Assembly (NCBI GenBank): GCA_030765525.1
Contig: JAVCCK010000023.1
Location: 62,001-126,000, forward strand
Direction: 5' to 3'
Length of the DNA stretch: 64,000 bases
Source: Candidatus Lernaella stagnicola
GTDB taxonomy: Bacteria > Lernaellota > Lernaellaia > Lernaellales > Lernaellaceae
Shown here piece after piece: positions 18,228 through 28,189 of this stretch (positions are counted from its first letter, which is position 1; every line of letters begins with the position of its first letter). The notes under the pieces are model-generated. The model saw only the letters and a list, made by a program, of their open reading frames with translations. It was not told where the DNA came from and did not search any database. A program made the translations under genes and the position numbers.

Positions 18228-19019
18228 ATGACCCCACTGCCATCCCGCATCACGTGGCCGTCGCGCGCGCTTTGGGCGTACCTTGCCTGCGCAGCCCTCG
18301 GTCTGGCGATCTACAAATGGCAATGGCTGCCGGTCTCGGAGACGCTCTACCTCGCCATTCTCAACGCCAACCTGTCGCTCACCGCCGGTGTCGCGGTCGT
18401 TGCGTCCTTCCTCGCCGCGCGACGCGATCGCCTGTACCGCGTGTGGGCTGTGGCCGTCGCGTTGCTGTTTGCCGGTGAGTTGCTTTTCGCGTTGTTGGAA
18501 TTCGTCTTTACCGAAGTGGACAACGACGACCTCGGTTTGACCGCGCCGACTTTGATTTGGCTCGCGGCGCGTATCGCCCTCATCGCTGCGACCGCCGGGC
18601 TGTGGCTGCAAACCAAGGAGGAACGTACGCCCGGTTTTGGGCGCACCCTCGCCGCCGCGCTGGGTGTGGCGGTTCTCACGTTGTTCGCCGTGCTCGGTGT
18701 CCTGGTGCCACTCGTTGACAACCTGGCGCCGTCGTCCTCCGCCGCCGCGCCCTTCGCGTTCGTCACGGCGGATATGATCGTGCTGCTCATGGCGGCGATG
18801 TTGCTGGCAACGGGTGTGCCGCTCGGCCCGTATCGCGCGCCGCAACGCTTCTGGCCGGTGCTCGGCTTCGGCCTCTACTGCGTGGGCGACCTGTTTTACT
18901 TCCGCCTGGTCGCGCTACACAGCGACGCCTTTTGCCTCGGCGAACTGGCGTATTTTGCCGGCTACTTGTTTTTAATTCGCGGGGCGTTGGCGACCGGGGG
19001 TCAACCGCCTAAGGACTAA
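18228..19019 (+). CDS. Polytopic membrane protein of unknown function
   Basis: The 263-residue product has about seven or eight TM helices and almost no soluble part. ATG 18228 is preferred over the TTG one codon earlier. The final segment (LGELAYFAGYLFLIRGAL) resembles the end of seven-TM sensor modules found in front of signalling domains, but here nothing follows. It is divergent from the copy A cytochrome gene (89-base gap) and overlaps the convergent WD40 gene by 11 bases. No function can be named. Confidence 0.65.
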   Translation: MTPLPSRITWPSRALWAYLACAALGLAIYKWQWLPVSETLYLAILNANLSLTAGVAVVASFLAARRDRLYRVWAVAVALLFAGELLFALLEFVFTEVDNDDLGLTAPTLIWLAARIALIAATAGLWLQTKEERTPGFGRTLAAALGVAVLTLFAVLGVLVPLVDNLAPSSSAAAPFAFVTADMIVLLMAAMLLATGVPLGPYRAPQRFWPVLGFGLYCVGDLFYFRLVALHSDAFCLGELAYFAGYLFLIRGALATGGQPPKD

Positions 19020-20064
19020 GCACTGCGCCTACGTCGATGGTTCGTTCCACTTCACCGCTTGCCAGGTTCACGACGCAGATGAGGCCCGACTTGTCGCACG
19101 AAGCGAAGCGGCGACCGTCGCGCGAAACGCGCACGCATTGCGCCCAGTCGCGGTGAATGTCCCAGGATCGCCGCGGCTCGGCTCGGTCGACGTCCCACAA
19201 TTGAACGCGCCGGTTGGCCGCCGCCGATAAAAAGCCCCGGCCGTCGGGCAGAAAGGTCAAGAAATTGATCCAGTCGCGGTCAGCCTGCCACGTGCGCTCC
19301 AGCCGCGCTTCGGCGACGTTCCACAGTCGGATCGTGCCGTCGTCGCCACTGGAAAGCAGTTGCCGACCATCCGGCGAAAACGACAGCGACGTGATGCCCG
19401 CCGTGTGCCCGGTCAGTTGCGCCACGATGCTGTAATTAATCGTCTCCCGCACGTGGATGCGCGTGTCCTCGCCCGCCACCGCAAGCCGCGAGCCGTCAGG
19501 AGAAAAGCTCAAAAACAGCACGCCGCCCTCGTTGCCCGCCAGCGACTGCCGCACGAGGCCGGTGTTCAGGTCGAACAGCGTAACCCGGCCTTCGTACGAT
19601 CCCGCCGCCAAGAGCGGTTCGGTCGGGTGAAAGGCCACCGAAAACAATTCGCCGTCCGCCTGCAACTCGTGGCGCGGCGCGCCCGTGGCCGCATCCCACA
19701 ACATGACCTTGCCGCCCCAATCGGCGGTGGCGATCGTCTCTCCGTCCGGCGAGTAGATCGCTTCCTGCACCCACATGGCGTGCCCGCGCAATCGTCGCCG
19801 CAGCGTGCCGCTTTCCACGTCCCACAAAAACACGTCGTGATGGTATCCCGAAGAGACCAACGTCTTGCCGTCCGGCGACCAATCCACGGCCACGGTCCAC
19901 GGGTATTGATCGCGCCCCGGGTCGACCAGCCGCGATTCAATCAGCGCCGTCCAATACAGATCGACGCACACGACGGAGCCTGGGTACACGAAGTACGCGA
20001 ACGCGGCCGCCGCCGCCAGGCAAAGCGGCAACGCGGCCCACAACCAGCGACGAGATTTGTTCAT
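19009..20064 (-). CDS. Membrane-anchored WD40 beta-propeller protein (copy 1)
   Basis: The 351-residue product has one N-terminal TM helix or uncleaved signal (residues 6-27) followed by the segment VYPGSVVCVDLYW. About seven WD40-type repeats follow, with WSPDGKTL, YSPDGETI, FSPDGSRL and FSPDGRQL turns and LWD/LWN ends. The repeats should form one propeller outside the inner membrane. A paralogue at 29847 has the same anchor and the same xxPGxVxxVDxYW segment. It lies between cassette copies A and B, suggesting a scaffold role with them; this is inferred from context only. Confidence 0.85.
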   Translation of the reverse strand: MNKSRRWLWAALPLCLAAAAAFAYFVYPGSVVCVDLYWTALIESRLVDPGRDQYPWTVAVDWSPDGKTLVSSGYHHDVFLWDVESGTLRRRLRGHAMWVQEAIYSPDGETIATADWGGKVMLWDAATGAPRHELQADGELFSVAFHPTEPLLAAGSYEGRVTLFDLNTGLVRQSLAGNEGGVLFLSFSPDGSRLAVAGEDTRIHVRETINYSIVAQLTGHTAGITSLSFSPDGRQLLSSGDDGTIRLWNVAEARLERTWQADRDWINFLTFLPDGRGFLSAAANRRVQLWDVDRAEPRRSWDIHRDWAQCVRVSRDGRRFASCDKSGLICVVNLASGEVERTIDVGAVLSP

Positions 20065-20154
20065 GGATACGATGGATAGCGGAAATCGGCGCGCGATTCA
20101 ATTCGCTTGTCGTCGGGATAGCGCGTCATACCGCGATCCGCTACATTTAACCTC

Positions 20155-22125
20155 ATGCAAAGAGCGCCGCATAAAGCCGAGGAATCCGCCGCGGGTCCAC
20201 TGAATATCGCGTTCCGGCTGCTGCTGGGCGCCGCCGTGTTGTGGGCGCTGGGCAACTTGCTGGGCGAACAAAACCTACCCGGCGCGGTCTACATCGAACA
20301 CGCCGTATTCACGGTGGTCGTTTCCGTTTTTTTGTGGCTGACCGAAGGCGATTGGGTTCTGCCCCTCACCGCCGGGATCGCCTTGGTGGTCGGCGTGTCG
20401 GCCTTCGTGCTGCGTCGCCGCGCACCGTGGCTCTGGAAAGCGTATGCCTGGGCGGTCGCACTGGTTGTGCTGACCGGGCAAGTCGGCGTGATCTTTTTCG
20501 GCGCGTTGATGGAAAAAGAGCTGACGGTCGCACTGCTCGCCGGCATCGCGTGCTGGGCCGCATGGGGACGCCTCGACCGCCGCTTAGTGCCCCTGAGTCA
20601 AAAGGACCCGCGCGCCTGGCAAGTGGCGACCATCGGCACGCTCGGCGCGGTGTCGCTCTACTATCTGTACTCGATCTTAAACACCAACCCTTCCGGTTAT
20701 CACCTGCTGCAGTGGGCGGCGCGGCTATTCGGCTCGAACCCGCAAGCCGGCGTCATGGCGAACAACCTCTACATCGCGGTCGTCGGCGCGGCGACGCTCG
20801 TGCTCATCACGCTCTTTTTCCGCCGCCCGCAAGCCGGGCGCCGGCTGGCTCGCACGCTGGCGGCGTGGGTGGTGGCTGCCGTCGTGTTGGGGGTTTACGC
20901 CCGCTTCTTCCAACGGCCGATCCTATTCCCTTCGACCTTGTTGTCGGCGGCTTTCGCGTTGCTCGCCGTCGATGGGCTGACCTCGTGGGGTTTTTCGCCG
21001 TTGCCCGATTTTCGACTCGACCCGCGGCGATATCCAAAGCGCTTGGTCTTTCTTTGTCTCTTTGCGTTGCTGGCGATGCTGCACACCTACTCGTTTCGGG
21101 TGTTTCACTGCGAGCGTCACCCGGCCCTCACCCATTTGGCGGACGTGCCCGAAGTCTTTCGCGCGGTGTTGGATGAGGCCGGAGAGAATCTCTTTCTCGT
21201 CTTGCGCCCGCGCAACCAGATCGTGAAGTTTTCCCTCGCCGAACGCCAAGCCATACCCGTCAATCCCGGCCCCCTGCGCGATATGAAAAAATCCGATGAA
21301 ATCGCGTTCTGGGGCACGCCCGAAGACCTGATCTACGTCGCGTCGCGCGACCGCCTGCTCGCTACCTTCTACCCCTACCCCGACTTGAAAGAGGCTTTGC
21401 TGCGCGGGACGGGCGGCCGCTTGGAAGACATCGTCGTGGCTATCGACCCGCAACGCGCCCAGGTCGCCGACGTGTACCCCTTTACCGATTTGTGTTGGAT
21501 CAACAGCATCCGGTGGAACGATCGCCTCGAGTACCTGTACGTGGGCTGCGAAGATCGCGAACGCTTGCTGGGTTTCGACCCGGACACCGGCCGGTTCTTC
21601 CGCGATCAGCCGACGCCTGATATCGGCGACATCCAGGATTTGATTGTCGACAACCGCTACAGCCCGCAGCGCCTGTACATCATTTCGCTCTGGTACAACG
21701 CCCACCTCACCGAATTGAACGAGGCCGACTGGCGCGTCCGGCGTCGTCTCTTCATCGGCGGCGCCAACTACGACGCCGCGCTCGCGCCGCAAGTCGACCG
21801 CCTGTTCGTCGGGCGCTTTTACGAGTCGCGCGTCACGGTCGTCGATCTGGACTCGTTCCAAGTGGACGGCATTCTCCGCACCGGACTAGGCACCCGCGCG
21901 CTGGCCGTCGACGAATCACGCGGCCTGCTGCTCGTCTCCAGCATCTACGACGGCGTACTGCGAGCCTTCGATGTGCGCACGCTGGAACTGCGCGGTCGGC
22001 TGCAGGTCGGCGGTCACGTCAAAAGCATCGCCCTGGACACGCAGCGGGGCCTCGCCTATTTCGCGGGACAACAAGGTCTGTTCCGACTCGATCTGGACGC
22101 TTGGCTCGGATCGGCACGACCGTGA
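20155..22125 (+). CDS. Polytopic membrane protein with C-terminal beta-propeller (copy 1)
   Basis: The 656-residue product has about nine TM helices in residues 1-320, then a periplasmic region of about 330 residues with YVTN/YncE-like repeats (VDNRYSPQRLYIISLW, ALAVDESRGLLLVSS, IALDTQRGLAYFAG). A Cys-containing segment, RVFHCERHPALTHL, links the last TM to the propeller. The protein at 45617 has the same plan and the same ending. It opens the six-gene operon, and its stop overlaps the next start (TGATG). No enzyme signature is visible. Confidence 0.8.
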   Translation: MQRAPHKAEESAAGPLNIAFRLLLGAAVLWALGNLLGEQNLPGAVYIEHAVFTVVVSVFLWLTEGDWVLPLTAGIALVVGVSAFVLRRRAPWLWKAYAWAVALVVLTGQVGVIFFGALMEKELTVALLAGIACWAAWGRLDRRLVPLSQKDPRAWQVATIGTLGAVSLYYLYSILNTNPSGYHLLQWAARLFGSNPQAGVMANNLYIAVVGAATLVLITLFFRRPQAGRRLARTLAAWVVAAVVLGVYARFFQRPILFPSTLLSAAFALLAVDGLTSWGFSPLPDFRLDPRRYPKRLVFLCLFALLAMLHTYSFRVFHCERHPALTHLADVPEVFRAVLDEAGENLFLVLRPRNQIVKFSLAERQAIPVNPGPLRDMKKSDEIAFWGTPEDLIYVASRDRLLATFYPYPDLKEALLRGTGGRLEDIVVAIDPQRAQVADVYPFTDLCWINSIRWNDRLEYLYVGCEDRERLLGFDPDTGRFFRDQPTPDIGDIQDLIVDNRYSPQRLYIISLWYNAHLTELNEADWRVRRRLFIGGANYDAALAPQVDRLFVGRFYESRVTVVDLDSFQVDGILRTGLGTRALAVDESRGLLLVSSIYDGVLRAFDVRTLELRGRLQVGGHVKSIALDTQRGLAYFAGQQGLFRLDLDAWLGSARP

Positions 22126-23186
22126 TGACCACCGCTGTCGTTTATCGCATCGGCCCGTTGACGCGTGCGGCGGCGTATCTCGGTGGGACGCTGGCGGCGG
22201 CGGCATTGAGCTATTTCGTATACCTGCCCGCCTGCTATTCGCTGGCGGCCGCGGCGCGTCGCGCCATCTTTGCTTGGTTCAATTGGTACGACTTGTTTTT
22301 CGAGTGGGCAGAGATTCTTTTCCTACCCCTCGTTTGGGCGCCGTTGCCGTTTCTCTTCCTGGCAACCTTGTACCTCGGACACCGCGTGGCACGCCGCTTG
22401 TTCGGCGCACTTTCCGCAAAACCCGGTTGGCTGCGGCGCACGGCATTTTGGCTGGTGACGATTCTTCTCGCCCTGCCTTCCGCCACGGCCCTCTTCGCGG
22501 TGCTGGCCGTCGACGCGGCTTGCTACGGCCCCGGCCTCAGCCCAACGGTGATTCACGGCGCTTGGCTGCAGGCCCGCCGTTGCGACGGCTGCCACGCCGG
22601 CTCGCTGCCGCTGAACGTGATCCGCACGCCGGAGCGCTGGGACGAGATCGTCACGCGCATGCGCGCCGTTAATGGCGCGCCGATTTCGGAAAAGCAGGGC
22701 GTCAAGGTTGCGGCCTTTGCGCAGCTACGCGGCTCCTACCGCGACCGCTGGCTGATGCGCGCCAAATGCGGACGTTGCCACGGATTGAGCGACCTGGACG
22801 ACACGCCGCGCGTCGCCGAGGAATGGAACGACATCATCGACCGCGTCGCCCGCACCGCGCCGTTGTCGTATCGGGCCGATTGGATGGCGCAATTGAAGCG
22901 ATACGCCGCCCGCCGCCTGACCGTGTCCGCCGACGAGGATTCGCGGAGCCGCGCCGCGTTCGCCAACCATTGCGGCGACTGTCATTCCCTAACGCTCGTG
23001 TTGGACCCGGTGATGGACGGCGACGGCCGCGACGCCGTGCTGCGGCGCATGGCCGAAAAGCGCACCGGGCGGCCCCATGCCGAAGACTTGCCCGCCATCG
23101 GCGATTACCTCGACACCTTGCCGCATGACCCTGACGTGTTCGGTCGCCTATTCCCCCACGATGCGCCGGTGGAGTTGTCATGGTGA
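22125..23186 (+). CDS. Membrane-anchored triheme cytochrome c (cassette copy B)
   Basis: The start is the ATG at 22125, which shares its A with the TGA of the gene before. The 353-residue product matches copy A in plan: three TM helices, the loop FAWFNWY, then CDGCH (153), CGRCH (215) and CGDCH (283). The sequence after heme 1 (W..IVTRMRAVNGAPI) and the end FPHDAPVELSW are conserved. The spacing between heme sites is within a few residues of copy A, so the fold is probably identical. Confidence 0.88.
   Translation: MTTAVVYRIGPLTRAAAYLGGTLAAAALSYFVYLPACYSLAAAARRAIFAWFNWYDLFFEWAEILFLPLVWAPLPFLFLATLYLGHRVARRLFGALSAKPGWLRRTAFWLVTILLALPSATALFAVLAVDAACYGPGLSPTVIHGAWLQARRCDGCHAGSLPLNVIRTPERWDEIVTRMRAVNGAPISEKQGVKVAAFAQLRGSYRDRWLMRAKCGRCHGLSDLDDTPRVAEEWNDIIDRVARTAPLSYRADWMAQLKRYAARRLTVSADEDSRSRAAFANHCGDCHSLTLVLDPVMDGDGRDAVLRRMAEKRTGRPHAEDLPAIGDYLDTLPHDPDVFGRLFPHDAPVELSW
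23171..23186 (+). promoter_or_regulatory. RBS and overlapping start of giant lipoprotein B inside the cytochrome gene
   Basis: GGAG at 23171-23174, within the Val-Glu codons of the cytochrome tail, lies five bases before ATG 23180. The start overlaps the terminal Trp codon and stop as ATGGTGA, as in copy A. Confidence 0.78.
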
Positions 23187-26100
23187 CCCGCCGCGCGATA
23201 GCCCGCCTACTGCTTCTGGTCGCGCTGGCGGCAATGGTGGCGGCGTGCGGTCGTGACGACGGCCCCGGCGACCCCTTCACGTTTCGAGTCGGCGAAAGTC
23301 GCGGCCACCTGCCCTGGACCGGTGAAGTGCACGTGGACGCCGTCGAAGCCGAACCCGGCGGCTCCTGGACGATGGCCTTCGACCTCGATGTCGACCTGCG
23401 AAACATGCGCGGGCGTCCCGATGTCATCGAAAGCCTGGTCGTCGCCGTCGTGGGCGAGCAGGTGTACGACGAAAATGGCACCGCGACGGGGCTCACGACC
23501 ACCAGCATCTCCTCGCGCTTCACGAGCGCGGGCATTCCGCTGGCCTACTACCACGGCATCCTGCCGGTGCGCGCCCTCGGTAGCCGCCAAGGCAGCCCGT
23601 TTGAAGGAATTCACGAGTTCTCGGCCGGCGATTGGGCCCGCGGCGGTCGCACGCATTTGACGGGTCGGATCATCGCGCAACTCCCGGCCGACACGCCGCC
23701 GGGTTACTACCGGCCCCACGTCGATCTCTTCGTGCGCTTCCGGGGATCGCGCTCGCTAATCAACCTCGGCCGTCTGGCTTCCATCCTCGAGCTTCCGGCG
23801 CAGGATCCGGAAACCTTGATCGGCGGTTGGGCGCACAAGTATTTGGGCCGCACTATCGGAGCGGGCGAATTTGTCTCGGCGGGCAACGTATTGCCGGAGG
23901 TCGTCGTGGGCCGTCCGGCGACGCCGCATCTGCCGTGGACGATTTTCCACGACCATGAGACGTCGAATCGGTCCGGACTGCTGCCGGTGGAAGATCAGGC
24001 TCGCTGTCAGATGCTCAACCGCGCGTTTTCGCCGGCCGCCTTCCGCGTGTCGCCGGGCCGTTACACGGTTTACCCGGGTTTGCCTTCGCTAAGCCCGAAC
24101 GACGGCTTGACCGGCATGTTTCTGGAACGCATCGACGGGGTGAACGTCCAAAAAAACTTCCTACGCGGAACGGGATCGGCCCGGGCCGTGCTGACCGATC
24201 CCGGCGGCACAACCGTCGACCTGGGTGAAAAGCGCTTGGTCGGCATTGATGAAGCCGGGCAGCGCGTCTCCGGCGGCGGTTTTCTCTTAGACCTGCAACA
24301 AACCGGCGATTACGCGCTGCAACTTACCGGCCGCACCCAGGACCGCTACCAACGCGACTATACCGCGGGCGGCACGTATCGGTTTACCGTGGCGATGCCG
24401 ATCTCCTTTTCCACGCCGGTCAAACCCGGCACGAATTTTCTGGTGGGCGCCCGGTACCCTTCTTCGTTTCACCTAAACCCGGCGGTCCCCGCCCAGGTGC
24501 GGCTGGTGGCGCGCTTTTTTCCCAACTCCGATCCGGAGCGCATGCGGGAAGTGGTTTACGAAGGCCCCGCCAATCGCTTCGGGCATTTCGTGGGCGAAGG
24601 CAGACGTCTCGCGTTCGACGAACCCGGCGAGTACTACTCGCACCTCGAGGCGCGCTACCTCGACCCGGCCGGCCGTTTATGGATGGGTGCGCAATCCTCG
24701 GCGGGTGTGATCGCGCCGCGGGAACCGGAAGTCATCCTGCACGGCGGCACGACGCACGTGGTCGGCAAGCATGACGATCGACTCAGCGGCGTCGCCCGTT
24801 TCACCGGCGGGGAGGAATCGACCTGTCCCTACCTCGACGAGCCCTCGTACAGCGGCACGGACTACATCATCCCTTACATCAGCGGCGATACGGTTTTCGT
24901 CGGCGCGACGTATCCCTTCGAAAGCGCATTGAGCAACGCGTTGAGCATTGAGGTTCCCGACCCGGCTCTCGCGGCGCGAATCGTCGCCGCCTACAATCCC
25001 GGTGGCGAACCTTATAACGATCCGTCTCTCGGTACCGACGGCGCTATCCATTACGAACCCGACGCGTGGTTCAACTCCGCCGACGATTTGGGGACGTACC
25101 TCATTTCCGCCGCTTCCCCGTACCAGCTCCCGGTGATGTCGGCCAACGCGCACGGCTGGAATCCGTACCAATTCCCGAGCGAGAACCTCCTGGAAGGCTA
25201 CACTTACCTCTCGGTGATTCGACCCGGATTTCAGGTACTCAACCTGGCTTACTCCCAATCGCATATGCAGACGTACTGGATCATTTCCCCCAACGCCCGC
25301 GAAGTGAACGTCAAAACCCGCCCGAACGGCGACATGCCCGGCGACGTATATCGGGTCATGGCGGGCGTGGTGATCAAGGACCTTGCGGCCAAGCGCAATT
25401 ACTACGATGCCTACGCCTCGGCCATCGTCTCCCCGGCGCCCGGACTGGCCGACAACGCCGTGGTCGAACCCGGCGGCCGGCCGCTGCTGCAGATCAACGG
25501 CCGCGACCAATACTACTGCCTGGGCATGGACACCTCGGTTGTGTACTTCGTCGGCGACCCGATGATGCTCGGCGGCACGGTCATGCCCCCGGCCGAAGCG
25601 AATGTTTCCTTCGCCGTCACCAAACCCGACGGCGCGATCGAAACCGTCGCCGGACGTTCCAACCGCCTGGGGCAGACACCCGCGCCGCGCCCGGTTTTCC
25701 TGAATCAACCCGGCGTCTACCGCGTGCGCGTACTCGTCGAGCGCGACGGGAAATCCGGCGATGTCGCCGGTAGCGGCGACGGCGAGTTTTTCAATTTCGC
25801 GGTGCCGCACGACGGTGCCCCGCTGCTGCACGCGGCGTTACCGCCGGTGTCTGCCACGCCGATCCAACGCGACATTCACGTGCCGTTGCGCTGGCCGGCC
25901 GGTCTCACCGATATCACGCTGACCCACTCGATCAACATGCCCGGCTTCTTGCTTGATGAAGGACAACGCCGCGTGTCGGGCGAGGGCATGGAACTCGTGC
26001 TGCGACCGCACCAATGGGCAATCCAATACCCCTTCCTCGAAACCTTCGACCACGGCACGGGCAAGCCGGTGCAGGCCGACACCATCGTCGTCGTGCTCTT

Positions 26101-26236
26101 CTTCGAAGCCACGCGCGGCGCCGAGAAAGTCTACGACGCCATTCGCTTGATCCTGCGCGACAGCCGCTTGCTGAATTCACGAGCGCTGTTCGCCGGGAAA
26201 CCCGCGGTCGAGGGCGCGAATCTGTTTCGGGAATAA
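23180..26236 (+). CDS. Giant lipoprotein of the cytochrome cassette (copy B)
   Basis: The 1018-residue product has lipobox VAAC (about residue 22, Gly at +2) and no later TM helix. It carries the family motifs YYRPHV, STPVKPGTNFL, NGDMPGDVYRVMAG, NGRDQYYCLGMDTS, RSNRLG, NMPG...DEG and YDAIRLILRD. It is collinear with copies A, C and D but clearly diverged, so the duplication is old. The YfhO-like gene follows after 40 bases on the same strand. The family is not recognised; a substrate-binding or catalytic role beside the cytochrome is inference. Confidence 0.85.
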   Translation: MVTRRAIARLLLLVALAAMVAACGRDDGPGDPFTFRVGESRGHLPWTGEVHVDAVEAEPGGSWTMAFDLDVDLRNMRGRPDVIESLVVAVVGEQVYDENGTATGLTTTSISSRFTSAGIPLAYYHGILPVRALGSRQGSPFEGIHEFSAGDWARGGRTHLTGRIIAQLPADTPPGYYRPHVDLFVRFRGSRSLINLGRLASILELPAQDPETLIGGWAHKYLGRTIGAGEFVSAGNVLPEVVVGRPATPHLPWTIFHDHETSNRSGLLPVEDQARCQMLNRAFSPAAFRVSPGRYTVYPGLPSLSPNDGLTGMFLERIDGVNVQKNFLRGTGSARAVLTDPGGTTVDLGEKRLVGIDEAGQRVSGGGFLLDLQQTGDYALQLTGRTQDRYQRDYTAGGTYRFTVAMPISFSTPVKPGTNFLVGARYPSSFHLNPAVPAQVRLVARFFPNSDPERMREVVYEGPANRFGHFVGEGRRLAFDEPGEYYSHLEARYLDPAGRLWMGAQSSAGVIAPREPEVILHGGTTHVVGKHDDRLSGVARFTGGEESTCPYLDEPSYSGTDYIIPYISGDTVFVGATYPFESALSNALSIEVPDPALAARIVAAYNPGGEPYNDPSLGTDGAIHYEPDAWFNSADDLGTYLISAASPYQLPVMSANAHGWNPYQFPSENLLEGYTYLSVIRPGFQVLNLAYSQSHMQTYWIISPNAREVNVKTRPNGDMPGDVYRVMAGVVIKDLAAKRNYYDAYASAIVSPAPGLADNAVVEPGGRPLLQINGRDQYYCLGMDTSVVYFVGDPMMLGGTVMPPAEANVSFAVTKPDGAIETVAGRSNRLGQTPAPRPVFLNQPGVYRVRVLVERDGKSGDVAGSGDGEFFNFAVPHDGAPLLHAALPPVSATPIQRDIHVPLRWPAGLTDITLTHSINMPGFLLDEGQRRVSGEGMELVLRPHQWAIQYPFLETFDHGTGKPVQADTIVVVLFFEATRGAEKVYDAIRLILRDSRLLNSRALFAGKPAVEGANLFRE

Positions 26237-26275
26237 TCGGCCGACAAAGATACTCACTGACCGGCAAAATTTGCT

Positions 26276-28189
26276 ATGGTATTCGTCCACATGGCGGACG
26301 CGACATCACGTAAACCTTCCACACGATACGCTGCGGCCGGTCTCGCGGTTGCGGCGGTGCTTTTCTGTATTCCGATGTGGTTCGTTCCCAACGGCATCCA
26401 AAGTCCCGACGACTTCCGAAACCTCGACTGGCTCAGCACGCGGCTCTTCGACGCCAACCTGTACCGAAGCCTGCACGAGTTCGGGCAGTTCCCTTTGTGG
26501 TCGCCCTACCTCGGCGGCGGCTATCCGGTGTACATGCACCCCACCGACGCTTCGCTGACGCCCCTGGCCGTCGCGCCCGCGCTCTTCGGCGAAGTGTACG
26601 GCGTCAAAATCAACCTGATGCTGCTGCTATTCCTCGGCGCGTGGGGCGTCTTCCTCCTGGCCCGCGACATCCTGAAGGCGGGTAACATCGGCGCCCTCTT
26701 CGCGGCCTTCGCCTATTTGGTTTCGGGCTGGTTCCCCTCGATGATGCTGGTCGGCTTCTACAACATGGCCGTCTACCATTTCGTTCCCTTGATTTTGTAT
26801 TTCCTGTTTCGAGCTTTCGACCACTGGCGATACGCGATCGTCGCCGGCCTGCTACTGGCGCTTTTTTCGTGGATCGCCGTGTGGGGAATTGCCGCCACCG
26901 CACTATTCGCCGTCATACTCGTCGTGCTCAAAAGCTTCTCCCGACCCGACGGCCGTTGGCGTTTTTCCTGGCGCCCCGTGTTGGCTTTGGGCCTCGCCCT
27001 GGCCGTCATGTGCTCGGTCGCCGGGCCGCGGTTGTGGCAAATTCAACACTTGCGACAGCAAGGCTATTACCCGCACGACGAAGACCTGGACGACAAACCG
27101 TACGAAGAGCGCAGCAGTTGGCAGCGCTTTTATCAAAGCGCGGGGCACTTCGCACATGCGCTGGTAACCCACGTGGAAAAAGAGGCGAAATACGACAAGT
27201 ACAATCTGCCCGCCACCCCCGAATACGATTCTCTCGGCGTTCCCTGGCCCGCGGTGATTCTATTTCTCTTTGGTGCGTGGTTCGGCCGGCGCCGATTGTG
27301 GCCGTGGCTGATCGCGGGGGGGCTTTTTGTTTGGTGGTGTTTCGGGTCCCGAGCGCCGCTGGATTTGTACCGATACACCATCTGGCAAATCCCGCTGTTG
27401 AGCGCGATGGGAGATGTATACAAGTACCTCAATTACTTCATCATGCTCGTCGTGGTGCTCGCCGCGGCGCCGGCCTTCCCGAAATTGCTTGCCGCGACTC
27501 GTGGGCGCGCCTGGCGAAAGCCGCTGCTCATCATCGCGTTCCTGAGCGTGCTGCCCTTCGCGGTGATGAACGCTTCGTGTTGGGCCGAACTGTTCAAACT
27601 GCCCGCGCCGATGCTCCCGCCAACCGCGTCCATCTATCACGTCAAATCGCAGGCCCGGCCGCCACTGGATCTTTTCTCCAAGGGACTCAATTACCGCGAA
27701 ATGCTGCGCCCCTACCAGTACCTTGCGTACTACAATCTCACGCGCGGCGTCGGCACGATTGACTGGTATGCTGACATCTACCTGCCCGAGTACGCCGTCG
27801 CCAAATACCTCGGCGACCCCGCCGGTCGACCCACGCTCAATCCTCGCTACCGGGGCGAAGCGTATCTCGTGGACGGCGAGGCGGGAACGATCCTCGACAT
27901 CGACATCGCCGCCAACACCATCGCGATCGAAGCGGAAACTTCCCGGCCCACGCTGCTGGTCATCAATCAAAACCACGACCCTGGTTGGCGTACCGACACC
28001 GGCGCGTTGACTTCTCACGCGGGACTGCTCGCCGTCAACTTGACCGCACCGGGCCGTCAGCGCGTCGAACTGTGTTTCCGTCCGCCGATGTTCTATCTCG
28101 GGCTGGTCATCATGTTGACATCCCTGCTCGTCTGGCTTCTCGTATGGATATGGACACGCCCGAAACGCCCGGCCTCGAGCGCCGCATGA
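26276..28189 (+). CDS. YfhO-like polytopic membrane protein (copy 2)
   Basis: The 637-residue product has about twelve TM helices. It has the YfhO-type first loop FPLWSPYLGGGYPVYMHP and the C-terminal motif GVGTIDWYADIYLPE, followed by a beta-rich domain and a last TM helix near residue 615. The assigned ATG has only a weak ribosome site; ATG 26291 is an alternative. It sits in the copy B operon and ends in ATGA, overlapping the HEAT-repeat gene. It may glycosylate or otherwise modify an envelope component of this system. Confidence 0.78.
   Translation: MVFVHMADATSRKPSTRYAAAGLAVAAVLFCIPMWFVPNGIQSPDDFRNLDWLSTRLFDANLYRSLHEFGQFPLWSPYLGGGYPVYMHPTDASLTPLAVAPALFGEVYGVKINLMLLLFLGAWGVFLLARDILKAGNIGALFAAFAYLVSGWFPSMMLVGFYNMAVYHFVPLILYFLFRAFDHWRYAIVAGLLLALFSWIAVWGIAATALFAVILVVLKSFSRPDGRWRFSWRPVLALGLALAVMCSVAGPRLWQIQHLRQQGYYPHDEDLDDKPYEERSSWQRFYQSAGHFAHALVTHVEKEAKYDKYNLPATPEYDSLGVPWPAVILFLFGAWFGRRRLWPWLIAGGLFVWWCFGSRAPLDLYRYTIWQIPLLSAMGDVYKYLNYFIMLVVVLAAAPAFPKLLAATRGRAWRKPLLIIAFLSVLPFAVMNASCWAELFKLPAPMLPPTASIYHVKSQARPPLDLFSKGLNYREMLRPYQYLAYYNLTRGVGTIDWYADIYLPEYAVAKYLGDPAGRPTLNPRYRGEAYLVDGEAGTILDIDIAANTIAIEAETSRPTLLVINQNHDPGWRTDTGALTSHAGLLAVNLTAPGRQRVELCFRPPMFYLGLVIMLTSLLVWLLVWIWTRPKRPASSAA

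Noticed and set aside
27985-28185. Upstream extension of the HEAT lipoprotein
   Set aside because: It would overlap the YfhO-like gene by 200 bases and bury the signal peptide; ATG 28186 gives a perfect lipobox and an ATGA overlap.
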